Below are positions 53,462 to 61,987 of a stretch of 64,000 bases of DNA, piece after piece. The notes beneath the pieces are model-generated. The model ran no database searches. It worked only from the letters and a program-made list of their open reading frames with translations, and was not told the origin of the DNA. Numbering within the stretch: the first letter of the stretch is position 1; every line of letters starts with the position of its first letter. The position numbers were made by a program, and so were the translations under genes. This stretch comes from an uncultured SAR116 cluster alpha proteobacterium (lineage in GTDB: Bacteria > Pseudomonadota > Alphaproteobacteria > Puniceispirillales > Marisalimonadaceae): contig CACNFD010000005.1 in assembly GCA_902619615.1 (NCBI GenBank), positions 1 to 64,000 of the forward strand, read 5' to 3'.

Positions 53462-54277
53462 ATGTTTAAAATTTCAAATAAAGTTAGAAGACTAACTAGT
53501 GAAGAAAAAGAAAGATATCTCAAAGATGGGTATTTGACTGGGTTACCAGTTTTTGATGATGAAGCAAAAGATAATTTAAATGATTTGTTTGTTTCTTTGA
53601 GTTCTCAATTAAGTAATGACATTGATATAAATCAAACTAATATGTGGCATAAAGCAAGCTTAAAATTTTATAATTTATGTAGAACACCAGCAATCCTTGA
53701 TTACGTGGAAGATCTATTGGGTCCAAATTTTTTTCAATGGGGAGGTCAATTTTTTCTTAAAGAACCCAAAGATGGGTCCGTAGTCCCTTGGCATCAAGAT
53801 GCTCAATATTGGCCTTTATCACCAGCTAAATCAGTTACTGTTTGGTTGGCATTATATGATACTGACGAAGAAAATGCTGCTATGAAAGTTGTTAAAGGCA
53901 GTCATAAACAAGGAATGTTTAAGCATCATATTAACAAGGCTAGCAATCTTGTTCTTGATCAAGAGGTTTCTAATGATCAAATCAACCAAGATGATATAGT
54001 TTCATTAAATTTAAAAGCAGGTGAGATTTCACTACATGATGATGGTTTGCTTCATGGTTCTGAGGCAAATTATTCTAATAGAAGACGCTGTGGTATAACT
54101 ATGAGGTTTGCACCTGTAAACGTCAAAGCAGATTTATCAATCTGGCCGCATTTTGAAACGCAACTTGCTAGAGGTGTTGATGAATTCAAACATAACCCAA
54201 CAGCAGAAATTCCAAAAGGTGAAGCTACTCCCATAAAAAAATTTCAATATAGTAGAGAATTCGTGAATCAATGGTAA
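53462..54277 (+). CDS. PhyH-family Fe(II)/2OG dioxygenase
   Basis: The 271-aa enzyme has VPWHQDAQYWPLSP near residue 109 (metal His/Asp), MKVVKGSHKQGMF near 142, HDDGLLHGSEANYSN near 196 (distal His) and RRCGITMRFAP (2OG Arg). GAGG lies before the ATG. Similarity to the 51466 gene extends through the core, so it is probably a paralogue specialised for a related substrate. It is the last gene in this operon; the DNA after it holds only a decayed nuclease gene on the other strand. Confidence 0.9.
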   Translation: MFKISNKVRRLTSEEKERYLKDGYLTGLPVFDDEAKDNLNDLFVSLSSQLSNDIDINQTNMWHKASLKFYNLCRTPAILDYVEDLLGPNFFQWGGQFFLKEPKDGSVVPWHQDAQYWPLSPAKSVTVWLALYDTDEENAAMKVVKGSHKQGMFKHHINKASNLVLDQEVSNDQINQDDIVSLNLKAGEISLHDDGLLHGSEANYSNRRRCGITMRFAPVNVKADLSIWPHFETQLARGVDEFKHNPTAEIPKGEATPIKKFQYSREFVNQW

Positions 54278-54306
54278 CTAAAAACTATTTATTTTCTATT
54301 ATCTTT

Positions 54307-54635
54307 CTAATTTTTATTAATACAATCAGGATGACTACTTACCCAAGCATCAAACTTTATTGCAAAATGTGATGCTGGTAAAACATGCTCCCATTCAATT
54401 CTAGAGGCTTTTTCTTTATCTTTTTTTGGTATAAAGCCGCAACTTTTCCAGTTTGGTTTATTAGCAATATATTTACATTGACAATAGAGTGATATTGGAT
54501 TTTTTTGATAGATTTTCTTTAAATAGATTTTGGATTTTGAAAAGCTTTCAATTTTTTTATTACCCTCGTTTGTTTGAGCAATATTAGATTGAAAATATAA
54601 AAAAAACTAATAATAAAAATAAAATTTCTATTCAT
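54307..54635 (-). pseudogene. Endonuclease I (EndA-like) remnant, frameshifted and truncated
   Basis: After a signal-like start (MNRNFIFIISFF), a run of eight T on the coding strand (54599-54606) breaks the frame; adding one T restores a signal peptide joined to mature sequence. The second part shows IEWEHVLPASHFAIKFDAW and HPDCIN, which match the EWEHVVPA and HPEC blocks of secreted endonuclease I, together with YCQCKY. It then stops at 54307 before the conserved asparagine/metal region, so the C-terminal third is missing. Two separate defects make this a decayed gene rather than only a sequencing slip. Confidence 0.7.
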
Positions 54636-54708
54636 AATTAAAAACCCACACAAAAAAGTTACAAAAATTTCCATAACAAAAATATGAAAAATAACAATGA
54701 GATTAACA

Positions 54709-55176
54709 ATGAAAAAATTAATTATTATTACTTTAACAATCATATTTTCAAATGCAAGCTTGTCTCTTGCTGGACAGTTTAAATCTAGATGGGGTGTTGT
54801 TATTGGTGTAAATTCAGTAAATGTTACATCCAACTACTCAGAACCATATACAAGGGTAGTTTGTGAAAAATCCAGACATAGAAACCCTAACAACTTTGCC
54901 AACATGGCAGTTGGAGGGTTAATAGGAAGTGTCGTTGGCAATAAACTTAGCGATGTCCATGGAGCAGGTACTATTGGCGCCTTGTTTGGGTCAATGTTAG
55001 CTATTGATAACTCATCAAATTATACCTCAGAGACATGTCAAGAGAAGACCTTCTATAGGAATAAAAGAGTTAATCACTTTTCTCATTATAATCTTAGAGT
55101 TAGGACAAAAAGAGGAATAATCAATATTCAATCTTCTACACCATACTCTGTGCACGATATTATTTATTTAAACTAG
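54709..55176 (+). CDS. Exported glycine-zipper protein (17 kDa/SlyB-like)
   Basis: This 155-aa protein has a signal peptide (cleavage likely after SLSLA, residue 21), two Cys (VVCEKSRHR, SETCQEKT) and a glycine-zipper hairpin (GGLIGSVVGNKL, TIGALFGSMLA) near residues 70-105, typical of small outer-membrane or periplasmic-spanning proteins with a trailing beta-rich segment. ATG 54709 is chosen over 54697 because it gives a standard signal peptide and has GAG upstream. First gene of the eight-gene envelope run; link to the rest is by position. Confidence 0.7.
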   Translation: MKKLIIITLTIIFSNASLSLAGQFKSRWGVVIGVNSVNVTSNYSEPYTRVVCEKSRHRNPNNFANMAVGGLIGSVVGNKLSDVHGAGTIGALFGSMLAIDNSSNYTSETCQEKTFYRNKRVNHFSHYNLRVRTKRGIINIQSSTPYSVHDIIYLN

Positions 55177-55195
55177 TCAGAATAGGAATTAAAAT

Positions 55196-55747
55196 ATGAA
55201 AAATAATTATAAAAAATTTATATTAGTAAGTATTACAAGTTTATCTCTTATAAGTTGTAATATTATAGACAATCAACAGAGTGCTTCTATAGAAACAAAA
55301 TTACAAGATATTAAACTTAGTAATAACATAAGAAATTATAGTGCCTGTATTGAAGATGGAAGAAATTTTGATAGGCTTGCTGCTACTAAGAACGAAGAAG
55401 CAGAAAGTTTATATAATAAAAGTGCCAAAATATTAAGTGATTGTGACTTGCTGATTAAAGGCAACTCATACATGATTAACGAAGTTGAGAGGATGCAGAA
55501 CCTTGCACTTAGTATTCAAAATTATATTAAGGCAGGTAACCTCATTCAGGCATCATTAAATCTAATAGATTACAAAAATACTTTTCAAAAAGATTTGATT
55601 TATAAGGATGGCTCAAGTTTTATTGAGAATGTTGAGACCATCTTAAATCATAGTGATCCTAAAACATCAGGGAAATTTGCTCTTACAAATAATAATCGAG
55701 TTATAAGATCTGAGTTAAAACGTATTAATTATTGGTCTAAAAACTAA
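55196..55747 (+). CDS. Putative lipoprotein of the envelope cluster
   Basis: The 183-aa protein has a lipobox (SLSLISC, Cys21), so it should be lipidated and anchored in a membrane. The mature part is mostly helical and polar, with ESLYNKSAKILSDC and ERMQNLALSIQNYIKAG resembling helical-repeat or coiled-coil segments. I do not recognise a family. AGGAA precedes the ATG; the next gene follows after 12 bases. Confidence 0.68.
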   Translation: MKNNYKKFILVSITSLSLISCNIIDNQQSASIETKLQDIKLSNNIRNYSACIEDGRNFDRLAATKNEEAESLYNKSAKILSDCDLLIKGNSYMINEVERMQNLALSIQNYIKAGNLIQASLNLIDYKNTFQKDLIYKDGSSFIENVETILNHSDPKTSGKFALTNNNRVIRSELKRINYWSKN

Positions 55748-55759
55748 AAGGAATTAAAA

Positions 55760-56632
55760 ATGAAAAAAAATACTATAAAACTACTTTTGGTTATCACCCC
55801 AGCTTTATTTGGATCATTTACAGCATCAGCTAATGTAAGTGGAGGGGACTGGAAACCTCAAATTGTTGAGAAAATGTTTGTTTTGCCACCTCAGCATTTA
55901 AATAAAGTTTTAAATAATGACTTTAAAAGTTCTGTATTAGCCTCAAATTTGAGAGTTACAGATAATAAAATAAAAAGTAAAATTGATAAAATCAATGAAC
56001 TTAATTCTTTTTTACCAAACGCTTCAAAAGATGAAACTTTAGAAATCAAACATCAGATTATTCTTAATAAACGAGATTATATCAAGGATATGAATAATCT
56101 TATCATAATGAAGAAACAGAAACTTAAGACTAAAAAAGCATTCTTTGAAAAAATAAAAAATAATATCAAATACACAAATAAAAATAAAATAAATCAAAGT
56201 GTTTTTTTAAATAATAAAAGTAAAGCTCTAGAAAGAGCGCAGAGACTTGATTTAAAAATCATGGAAAAAACTTCGCTAAATATTAACGAAAAAAGTAAGT
56301 ACTTTAAACAATATGAAACAAACAAAAACGCAATAGAAAAACTTAAAATAGCGATAAAAAACCATCCAATGAACGAAAAAAGTATACTTTCAAATAACTC
56401 TGATAACAAGTTAGAGGCGATTGCCAATTATATATACAACATTGAAACAGAAATTGCTGTTTTAGAAATGAAAGAGCAGATGATGAGTTATATGGCTAAA
56501 ATTGTAGCTCTAGATGCTATGAATTTAGCCGAAAACGTGTCTGGTATAAATAAAAATTTAGACGGAAGTTTTGTCCCTGGTGAAAATTATAATAATCCAG
56601 AAAACGTAATAGATATTTTTACAAAATTATAA
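55760..56632 (+). CDS. Exported coiled-coil protein of the envelope cluster
   Basis: This 290-aa protein has a signal peptide ending near FTASA (residue 24). The mature chain is long, charged and helical (KSKIDKINELN, EIKHQIILNK, KNAIEKLKIAIKNH, ETEIAVLEMKEQMMSYMAK), so coiled-coil assembly is likely, perhaps functionally like the DUF3450 proteins that accompany some ExbB-like systems, though sequence similarity is not claimed. AAGGA precedes the ATG. Fits a periplasmic scaffold for the membrane protein encoded two genes later. Confidence 0.68.
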   Translation: MKKNTIKLLLVITPALFGSFTASANVSGGDWKPQIVEKMFVLPPQHLNKVLNNDFKSSVLASNLRVTDNKIKSKIDKINELNSFLPNASKDETLEIKHQIILNKRDYIKDMNNLIIMKKQKLKTKKAFFEKIKNNIKYTNKNKINQSVFLNNKSKALERAQRLDLKIMEKTSLNINEKSKYFKQYETNKNAIEKLKIAIKNHPMNEKSILSNNSDNKLEAIANYIYNIETEIAVLEMKEQMMSYMAKIVALDAMNLAENVSGINKNLDGSFVPGENYNNPENVIDIFTKL

Positions 56633-56645
56633 GAAAGGAAAAAAA

Positions 56646-57029
56646 ATGTATAAATCAATCGCTAAATTAACTTTATTAATTTCATTTGCGGCTTCCTCAT
56701 ATGCAAACGCAAGCCCAATTGGACCTCTTGAGAGAGAAAGAGCAAAGACATTAAATCTCATTTTAGATAAGACAATTTCAATAGCAGAAAGGAAGAAAAA
56801 ATTAGAAAAATCAAAAATGAAATTATTAGATTTAGAGAGAATGACAATTAATAATAAACAAATAAATAAAAATCCAGATACCCATACAATAAGGGCTTTT
56901 GAGAATTTTGATTTAACTTTCTTGGTACATAACTCATTTGAAAAAAATAAACCATTATCAGTTACGTGGTTTGAAAAAATGGGTTTAACAACAGATAATA
57001 TAATGACTACCAGGATCTCTAGAAGATGA
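56646..57029 (+). CDS. Small exported helical protein of the envelope cluster
   Basis: The 127-aa protein has a signal peptide (cleavage likely after SSYANA, residue 22) and a charged helical middle (LERERAKTLNLILDKT, ERKKKLEKSKMKLLDLER). Its C-terminus (FLVHNSFEKNK, VTWFEKMGL) is less charged. It overlaps the next gene, a TolQ-like membrane protein, by ATGA, which suggests that they act together. No family recognised. Confidence 0.65.
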   Translation: MYKSIAKLTLLISFAASSYANASPIGPLERERAKTLNLILDKTISIAERKKKLEKSKMKLLDLERMTINNKQINKNPDTHTIRAFENFDLTFLVHNSFEKNKPLSVTWFEKMGLTTDNIMTTRISRR

Positions 57030-57553
57030 TTAACTATTTATTAATAGGCTTTAACCAATCTTCTCAAGCCATCAGTGTTTTCTTAGGAGGAATAGTTTTA
57101 ATTCTATTTTTATGTGTAGGTTATTCAGATGCCAACCCCTCTTTCATTTTTGAATGGTTAGTATCGACTTTAGGATATAGCTTTTTAATCATAACGACTT
57201 TCCTAACTTTTATTGCTATTATAAGTATTATAAATATTAGTAATTATAAAAATATAAGAAGAAAATTTTGGTTTGAAACAGGTTTGCAAGTATCTAATTT
57301 GATTTCTACCTTAGCTTTAACTTACACTCTTCTAGGAATAAGTCTCGGTATTGGTGAGTTATCATCATCTAAATTAGATATTGATACAATCAATCAAACT
57401 ATTTCTAAATTAACTCAACAATTTAGCATGGCTTTCATGACTTCGGTAATAGGTTTACCTTTGTCAGGTTTGTTTAGAAGTCTTTTAATTATAATTTATG
57501 AACATTTCACTGTTCAATCCCTTAAATCATCCTCAAAATTATTAAGCAAATAG
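57026..57553 (+). CDS. TolQ/ExbB/MotA-like integral membrane protein
   Basis: The 175-aa protein has four hydrophobic segments, near residues 16-36, 48-72, 88-110 and 135-158. Segments 3 and 4 (TLALTYTLLGISLGIGE; QFSMAFMTSVIGLPLSGLF) have the Thr/Gly-rich pattern of the MotA/TolQ/ExbB proton-channel fold. It lacks the long cytoplasmic domain of MotA. Its start overlaps the previous stop (ATGA). If it is a channel, it needs a single-pass partner; two candidates follow directly. Confidence 0.65.
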   Translation: MINYLLIGFNQSSQAISVFLGGIVLILFLCVGYSDANPSFIFEWLVSTLGYSFLIITTFLTFIAIISIINISNYKNIRRKFWFETGLQVSNLISTLALTYTLLGISLGIGELSSSKLDIDTINQTISKLTQQFSMAFMTSVIGLPLSGLFRSLLIIIYEHFTVQSLKSSSKLLSK

Positions 57554-57561
57554 GTGAAAAA

Positions 57562-58122
57562 ATGAAATTTTTAATATTTAATGTAATTGTATTGTGCTCT
57601 CTTGGTTATTTATTAAGCTCTAAGCCTAACGAAAATTTTAATCAATGGTTTTCAAATACAAAAGATAAAATTACTAACATATCTAAAGAAGAAGTAGTTA
57701 AAACCATTAAAAAAGCCACTTCAAGTAATAAATCAATAGATGATAATCAAATAACAAAAACTTCTGATGAAATTAAAGAATTAAATACTGATAGCAAACT
57801 CAATTCAAATAAAAAAAATTCTAATGAAGTTAAGGTTCAGGAAAATTCAAAAATAGCTAATTTAGATATTAAAAAAGAAATTGAACAAAAAACAAACGAT
57901 AATGAGATTAAGAAAATTATAAATGATATTTTAGAAGCTAAAAATAAAAATTCATTTAAAGAAAAAGTTGAAATTGATAATGGTGAAACTTATAAACAAG
58001 AAAAAATAAACCAGAAAGTAGAAATTTCTGAAGAAAAGTTTATGTCTCTAGATGAAAGGGAGAATGCTCTTGCTCAGTTAATAATTGATATGGAATTACT
58101 TCACATTAAAACCTTGAAATAA
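57562..58122 (+). CDS. Single-pass Lys/Glu/Asn-rich protein of the envelope cluster
   Basis: This 186-aa protein has one N-terminal hydrophobic segment (FLIFNVIVLCSLGYLLSS, residues 3-20) and then a long, low-complexity, highly charged region to about residue 155, ending with a helical ENALAQLIIDMELLHI. The hydrophobic segment holds no acidic residue, unlike ExbD/TolR. It may span the periplasm as an extended tether. The stop overlaps the next start (TAATG), so they are coupled. Confidence 0.62.
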   Translation: MKFLIFNVIVLCSLGYLLSSKPNENFNQWFSNTKDKITNISKEEVVKTIKKATSSNKSIDDNQITKTSDEIKELNTDSKLNSNKKNSNEVKVQENSKIANLDIKKEIEQKTNDNEIKKIINDILEAKNKNSFKEKVEIDNGETYKQEKINQKVEISEEKFMSLDERENALAQLIIDMELLHIKTLK

Positions 58123-59147
58123 TGAAGAATACCGGCCGAATAACTATTTATATTAATATCACTGCATCAATTTTATTTGTCTTGTATTTTGTTTTAATTT
58201 TAATCAAACCAAATAATGATAAAAAAGTAGAAATAGAAAATAAAAATAAAGTATTACAACACATTAAAATCTCGAATCTTGAAAATGATTTGATAATAAA
58301 AGATGTAACTCTTCCACATTTAGAAATAAACAAACTTGATTATAAAAATAAAAAAAATTTTAAATTGTTGCCATCAAAAACTGTTCCTGAAAATAAAATT
58401 GTTCAGAATGTTAAAATAAATCCTATTGATTATAGTGATATAAAAGTTAAAGATTTAAATATAAAATCAAAAGATCTTTCAATTTTACAACCAGTTGTCT
58501 TTGAAAAGAAAATTGAACTTATATCAATAAAGCCTATTAAAAAAAATTCTTTAAGGATTAATGATAAGGACAAAGCTAAAGTAAATGTTGATAATAAAGA
58601 ATTGTTAAAATTTAATAAATTGGAGTTAATAAAAAATGGCAAAAATATTTTAGAAAATGTTAAGGATGATTTTCTGTTTGAATTTAGATGGCCTCTAAAA
58701 ACTCTAAGTCACGATAAAATTTATAAAATTCTTAATGAATGTTTGTTTAGTCAGACTGTTTTATTGAACAAGAACAATCAGATATTCGGTCTCAATGGTT
58801 TAATTAATAGAAATGATTTTAAAGAAAAATATTCTAGTATAATAAGGATGCCTAACAATGTTTATTCAAACAAAGAAAATACTATTATTAAACAAATAAG
58901 AACAAAATACCTGAATAATGAAAAGGGACGTCATTTACGAATTTTTGATAAAAATACTGATGCTTATATAATTGGGTATCTATTAAAAATTTCTGAAAGA
59001 AATAATTTGAAATTAAAAAAAATTCAAGGTCAATACTTAATTGATAATAATAAACTGTATTTAGATAAACTAATTATAAATAATAAAAAAATTTCAAATA
59101 GAATATTATTGAGTCATTTAAATAAAAGATGTTATGGTTTAGCCTAG
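58122..59147 (+). CDS. Single-pass protein with periplasmic domain (TonB-like layout)
   Basis: The 341-aa protein has one N-terminal hydrophobic segment (ITIYINITASILFVLYFVLIL, about residues 7-28), a Lys-rich extended region to about 170, and a C-terminal globular domain (FRWPLKTLSHDKIYKILNECLF, RHLRIFDKNTDAYIIGYL) of about 150 residues. This order (anchor, linker, folded C-domain) is like TonB or TolA, but I see no clear homology, and no His or Asp lies in the membrane segment. Its start overlaps the previous stop. Confidence 0.62.
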   Translation: MKNTGRITIYINITASILFVLYFVLILIKPNNDKKVEIENKNKVLQHIKISNLENDLIIKDVTLPHLEINKLDYKNKKNFKLLPSKTVPENKIVQNVKINPIDYSDIKVKDLNIKSKDLSILQPVVFEKKIELISIKPIKKNSLRINDKDKAKVNVDNKELLKFNKLELIKNGKNILENVKDDFLFEFRWPLKTLSHDKIYKILNECLFSQTVLLNKNNQIFGLNGLINRNDFKEKYSSIIRMPNNVYSNKENTIIKQIRTKYLNNEKGRHLRIFDKNTDAYIIGYLLKISERNNLKLKKIQGQYLIDNNKLYLDKLIINNKKISNRILLSHLNKRCYGLA

Positions 59148-59163
59148 TTATTAGGCTAATATA

Positions 59164-60450
59164 ATGAAAATAAAAAGAAGAAATTTTAATAAACTTTTAA
59201 CCTCAACCATTGTAGCAAGTTCTTTTTCCTTCAATAGTTATGCAGAAAATTATTCAGGACCTGTTAATTGGGCAGGGGTAAGTTTTTTGTTACCATTCAG
59301 TGAAATAAAAACATTAATGCCAGTAACAAAAGCTGCATCAGAGTTCAAAAGTGATCTAGATAATGCTTCATACTTTAATTCTTATTTAAACAAAAGCTTA
59401 AAAGAAAAACCCATTAAAAATATTGATCTTAGATTAGAAGGTTTCGCTGAGAATGCTACATTAGCATTTACATATGGATTTTCAGCTGAATTTGACTTTG
59501 GGGAGTTTAAAGACAATGAAGTCAATAAAACTGCTTATTTGATGTATTCCTTTGGGCAAAGCTTATTATACAACGTTTATGATAGAGTTATAATATCTTC
59601 TGTTCCAATACGAGCAATCTCTACTAACTTGATATCTGAAAAAGAAAGTATCAAATATCCTGATATAAAAGCTGAACTTATGAAAAGAGCTTTTTATAAT
59701 ACATCAAATCCACAATCCACAATGTTAGAGCAATTTAGAATTATGGTTGGAAAACAATCATTTAAGAAAAAAGCATGGGAAGGCAAAAAACCAAGGGTAG
59801 TTATGGTAAGTCTTTCCGAAAATAGCAAAAACCTTTTTAATAATTTTGGTCTTACAAAAGAACAATTTATGAGTTTTTTAGGACAGTCATCGACGTTTGC
59901 TTTTGGTTATAAATTAGAAAGTCCAATTTTACCTTTTATGATGAACGCTGCTTTAACAAATACAACTATCAGTAGATTTGATTTTGCAACTAAGTTGTAT
60001 AATAAAATTGATGTAAAATTACCTAATCCTGATTTAGAAATAAAAATTTATCATCAAGGTTGGGAATTTGCAGAAGAAACATATCAAGAAAATGCTAAAT
60101 CATTATTAAAAGTTAGTTTAGGTATGGCAATAGAAATTGAAATATATGACAATTTTGATGAAACGGTTTTATATAAACAATACTTTTTTGCAGAAAAAAC
60201 TTATATTGAAAATAAAAATAAAATTATGCGCTCTGATGCTGCCAACGTATGTGAGCTTACTGAGGCTATATTAGAAAGAGCATTTTTTAGTATTAAACAT
60301 AAAAACTACAGAAATAAAATTATTTCGGGTGACGAAGTACAATCTCAATATACTTCTGCAATTTTTCAGTTAGATACTGATAAACCTGAAGAAGTGAACA
60401 AACAATCAGAGCTTGTTTTGAGTGTGCTTCCTCAGGCTGATACTTTTTAA
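59164..60450 (+). CDS. Exported 428-aa protein with possible Tat signal
   Basis: The N-terminus KIKRRNFNKLLTSTIVASS holds R-R-N-F-N-K, close to the Tat consensus S-R-R-x-F-L-K, followed by a moderate hydrophobic stretch and a cleavage site after NSYA. The mature protein is mixed alpha/beta with many aromatics (AFTYGFSAEFDFGEF, SLLYNVYDRVIIS). I do not recognise it; Tat export would imply folding or cofactor insertion in the cytoplasm. It is the last gene of the run and ends 1 base before the convergent SEL1-like gene. Confidence 0.62.
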   Translation: MKIKRRNFNKLLTSTIVASSFSFNSYAENYSGPVNWAGVSFLLPFSEIKTLMPVTKAASEFKSDLDNASYFNSYLNKSLKEKPIKNIDLRLEGFAENATLAFTYGFSAEFDFGEFKDNEVNKTAYLMYSFGQSLLYNVYDRVIISSVPIRAISTNLISEKESIKYPDIKAELMKRAFYNTSNPQSTMLEQFRIMVGKQSFKKKAWEGKKPRVVMVSLSENSKNLFNNFGLTKEQFMSFLGQSSTFAFGYKLESPILPFMMNAALTNTTISRFDFATKLYNKIDVKLPNPDLEIKIYHQGWEFAEETYQENAKSLLKVSLGMAIEIEIYDNFDETVLYKQYFFAEKTYIENKNKIMRSDAANVCELTEAILERAFFSIKHKNYRNKIISGDEVQSQYTSAIFQLDTDKPEEVNKQSELVLSVLPQADTF

Positions 60451-60451
60451 A

Positions 60452-61966
60452 CTAACTATTTCTTTTTTTTCTAAACTTGCTTCTGAATTTTGTGTTTTCA
60501 GAGGTAACAGGCTTTGGCAGGGTGATTTTAGTTCTTGAAGCATAAGATTTTACACCAGTGTAAACTTCACAAGCAATCTTTTCATTTTTTCCTGTAATCC
60601 CGATGGTTTTTGTCAATTCATAAAATCCTGATCCACCAAATCCACCTCCTGACATTAAATTGGCAGCAAGTGAAAATAAAAGACTTTGATTTCTAAGAAG
60701 TAGAATCTCGTTATCATGCGAAAGGTTAGCAATTTGAATTTTCCCTTGTTCATCAACTTTTTTTGTTGCACTGAGGGCTTTTTGTACTCTTAAATTCATT
60801 TCTTCATTAATTATAACCATTCTCTCAACAAGCTTGTTATCTGTAGCAACCTTGCTTGCTAGAACAGCGTATTGAGCTTTAAGTTCGCTTAATTGTTCAC
60901 CTAAGCCTAAATTTTCTCCTAACGCGTCAAGTATGGCATGTTGTCTGTTTTGTTGTTCTATAAGAAATGGCCACCAACCACTCTTAGGATCGTTTTTTTC
61001 TGATTTAGATAGTTCTGCCATTACTTGCTTATTCATTCTTCTGGCATCAGCTAATTGTGACTGATATTGTTGTTTATAAGGATTTCTATTATCAGCAGCA
61101 ATTTCAAAAAATACAGTCTCAGCCCATTTAAAAGGATTTAATCCTTTGAAAGGTCCGTCAGTATTCAGATTTAATTTTTTATCGCCTGCTCTTTGATAGC
61201 CAGTTAAAGCATTCATATTACCAGCTTGAATATTTTGTTTTACATTTATACCATAAAACTGCCACGCACCATAAATTGTAAGAGCACCTATGTTATCTGG
61301 TCCCTTAATGGCTTTAGATATATATTGTATTCCAAGATTTTTCTTACCACCAATATCTCTTAAATAATAATGAACAAGACCATATGCAAATAGAGCATCA
61401 GCTTTTATTTGTTTCTTATTTTTATTAAAACCAGTTTTCATGTCACCGATAGCTCTGATAGTTGCTAGATCGTCGATGCTTTTCATTCTTAAAAATCTAT
61501 TAAAAAGTGTCTCAATTTCTTTCGTTTCGAAGGCTCCATTAAATGTATTTAGTGATGAAACATAAGGGTCATTACTTGAAGATGGCATGGAGTTCAAGAT
61601 TTTGACAATTTCACTCCTTTTTTTTCCAAAATCATTTTCAACTAATGCAACGTTTGGCTTTGGTAGATTTTTAATAGTTTGAGGTATAGTGGGTTCACAC
61701 ATTTGTTTAGCTAGTTTTGTGTTTGAATTGTTCCCAGACATACTTTGCCCACTAGTGTTCATATTTGTTGAACTTTTGTTTTGGTTTAATCCCTTGAGCA
61801 TTCCTCCTAATGGATTAGATCCAGAATTGGTTTGAGGGATTTTTAGTTTTTCACCAACATCCTTTTGAATTTTATCAGTAAGCGCTTTCAGATCAAAAGC
61901 ATGAACATTTTTAGATATAGCTAAAACTAAAAATATATAAAAAAAGTTCTTAAGAAATTTTGTCAT
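60452..61966 (-). CDS. Exported SEL1-like protein of the envelope cluster
   Basis: The 504-aa protein has a signal peptide (ending near NVHA, residue 23), a Ser/Asn/Gly-rich stretch to about 85, then helical repeats (ADALFAYGLVHYYLRDIG, KNLGIQYISKAIKG, GALTIYGAWQFYG) near 190-245 that resemble SEL1/TPR units, and a coiled-coil-like region (LSELKAQYAVLASKVATD). The C-terminus is basic (FRSKFRKKRNS). AAGGA precedes the ATG. Probably periplasmic and protein-binding. Third gene of the minus-strand operon. Confidence 0.68.
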   Translation of the reverse strand: MTKFLKNFFYIFLVLAISKNVHAFDLKALTDKIQKDVGEKLKIPQTNSGSNPLGGMLKGLNQNKSSTNMNTSGQSMSGNNSNTKLAKQMCEPTIPQTIKNLPKPNVALVENDFGKKRSEIVKILNSMPSSSNDPYVSSLNTFNGAFETKEIETLFNRFLRMKSIDDLATIRAIGDMKTGFNKNKKQIKADALFAYGLVHYYLRDIGGKKNLGIQYISKAIKGPDNIGALTIYGAWQFYGINVKQNIQAGNMNALTGYQRAGDKKLNLNTDGPFKGLNPFKWAETVFFEIAADNRNPYKQQYQSQLADARRMNKQVMAELSKSEKNDPKSGWWPFLIEQQNRQHAILDALGENLGLGEQLSELKAQYAVLASKVATDNKLVERMVIINEEMNLRVQKALSATKKVDEQGKIQIANLSHDNEILLLRNQSLLFSLAANLMSGGGFGGSGFYELTKTIGITGKNEKIACEVYTGVKSYASRTKITLPKPVTSENTKFRSKFRKKRNS

Positions 61967-61987
61967 TTTTTTATCCTTATAGGTTAA

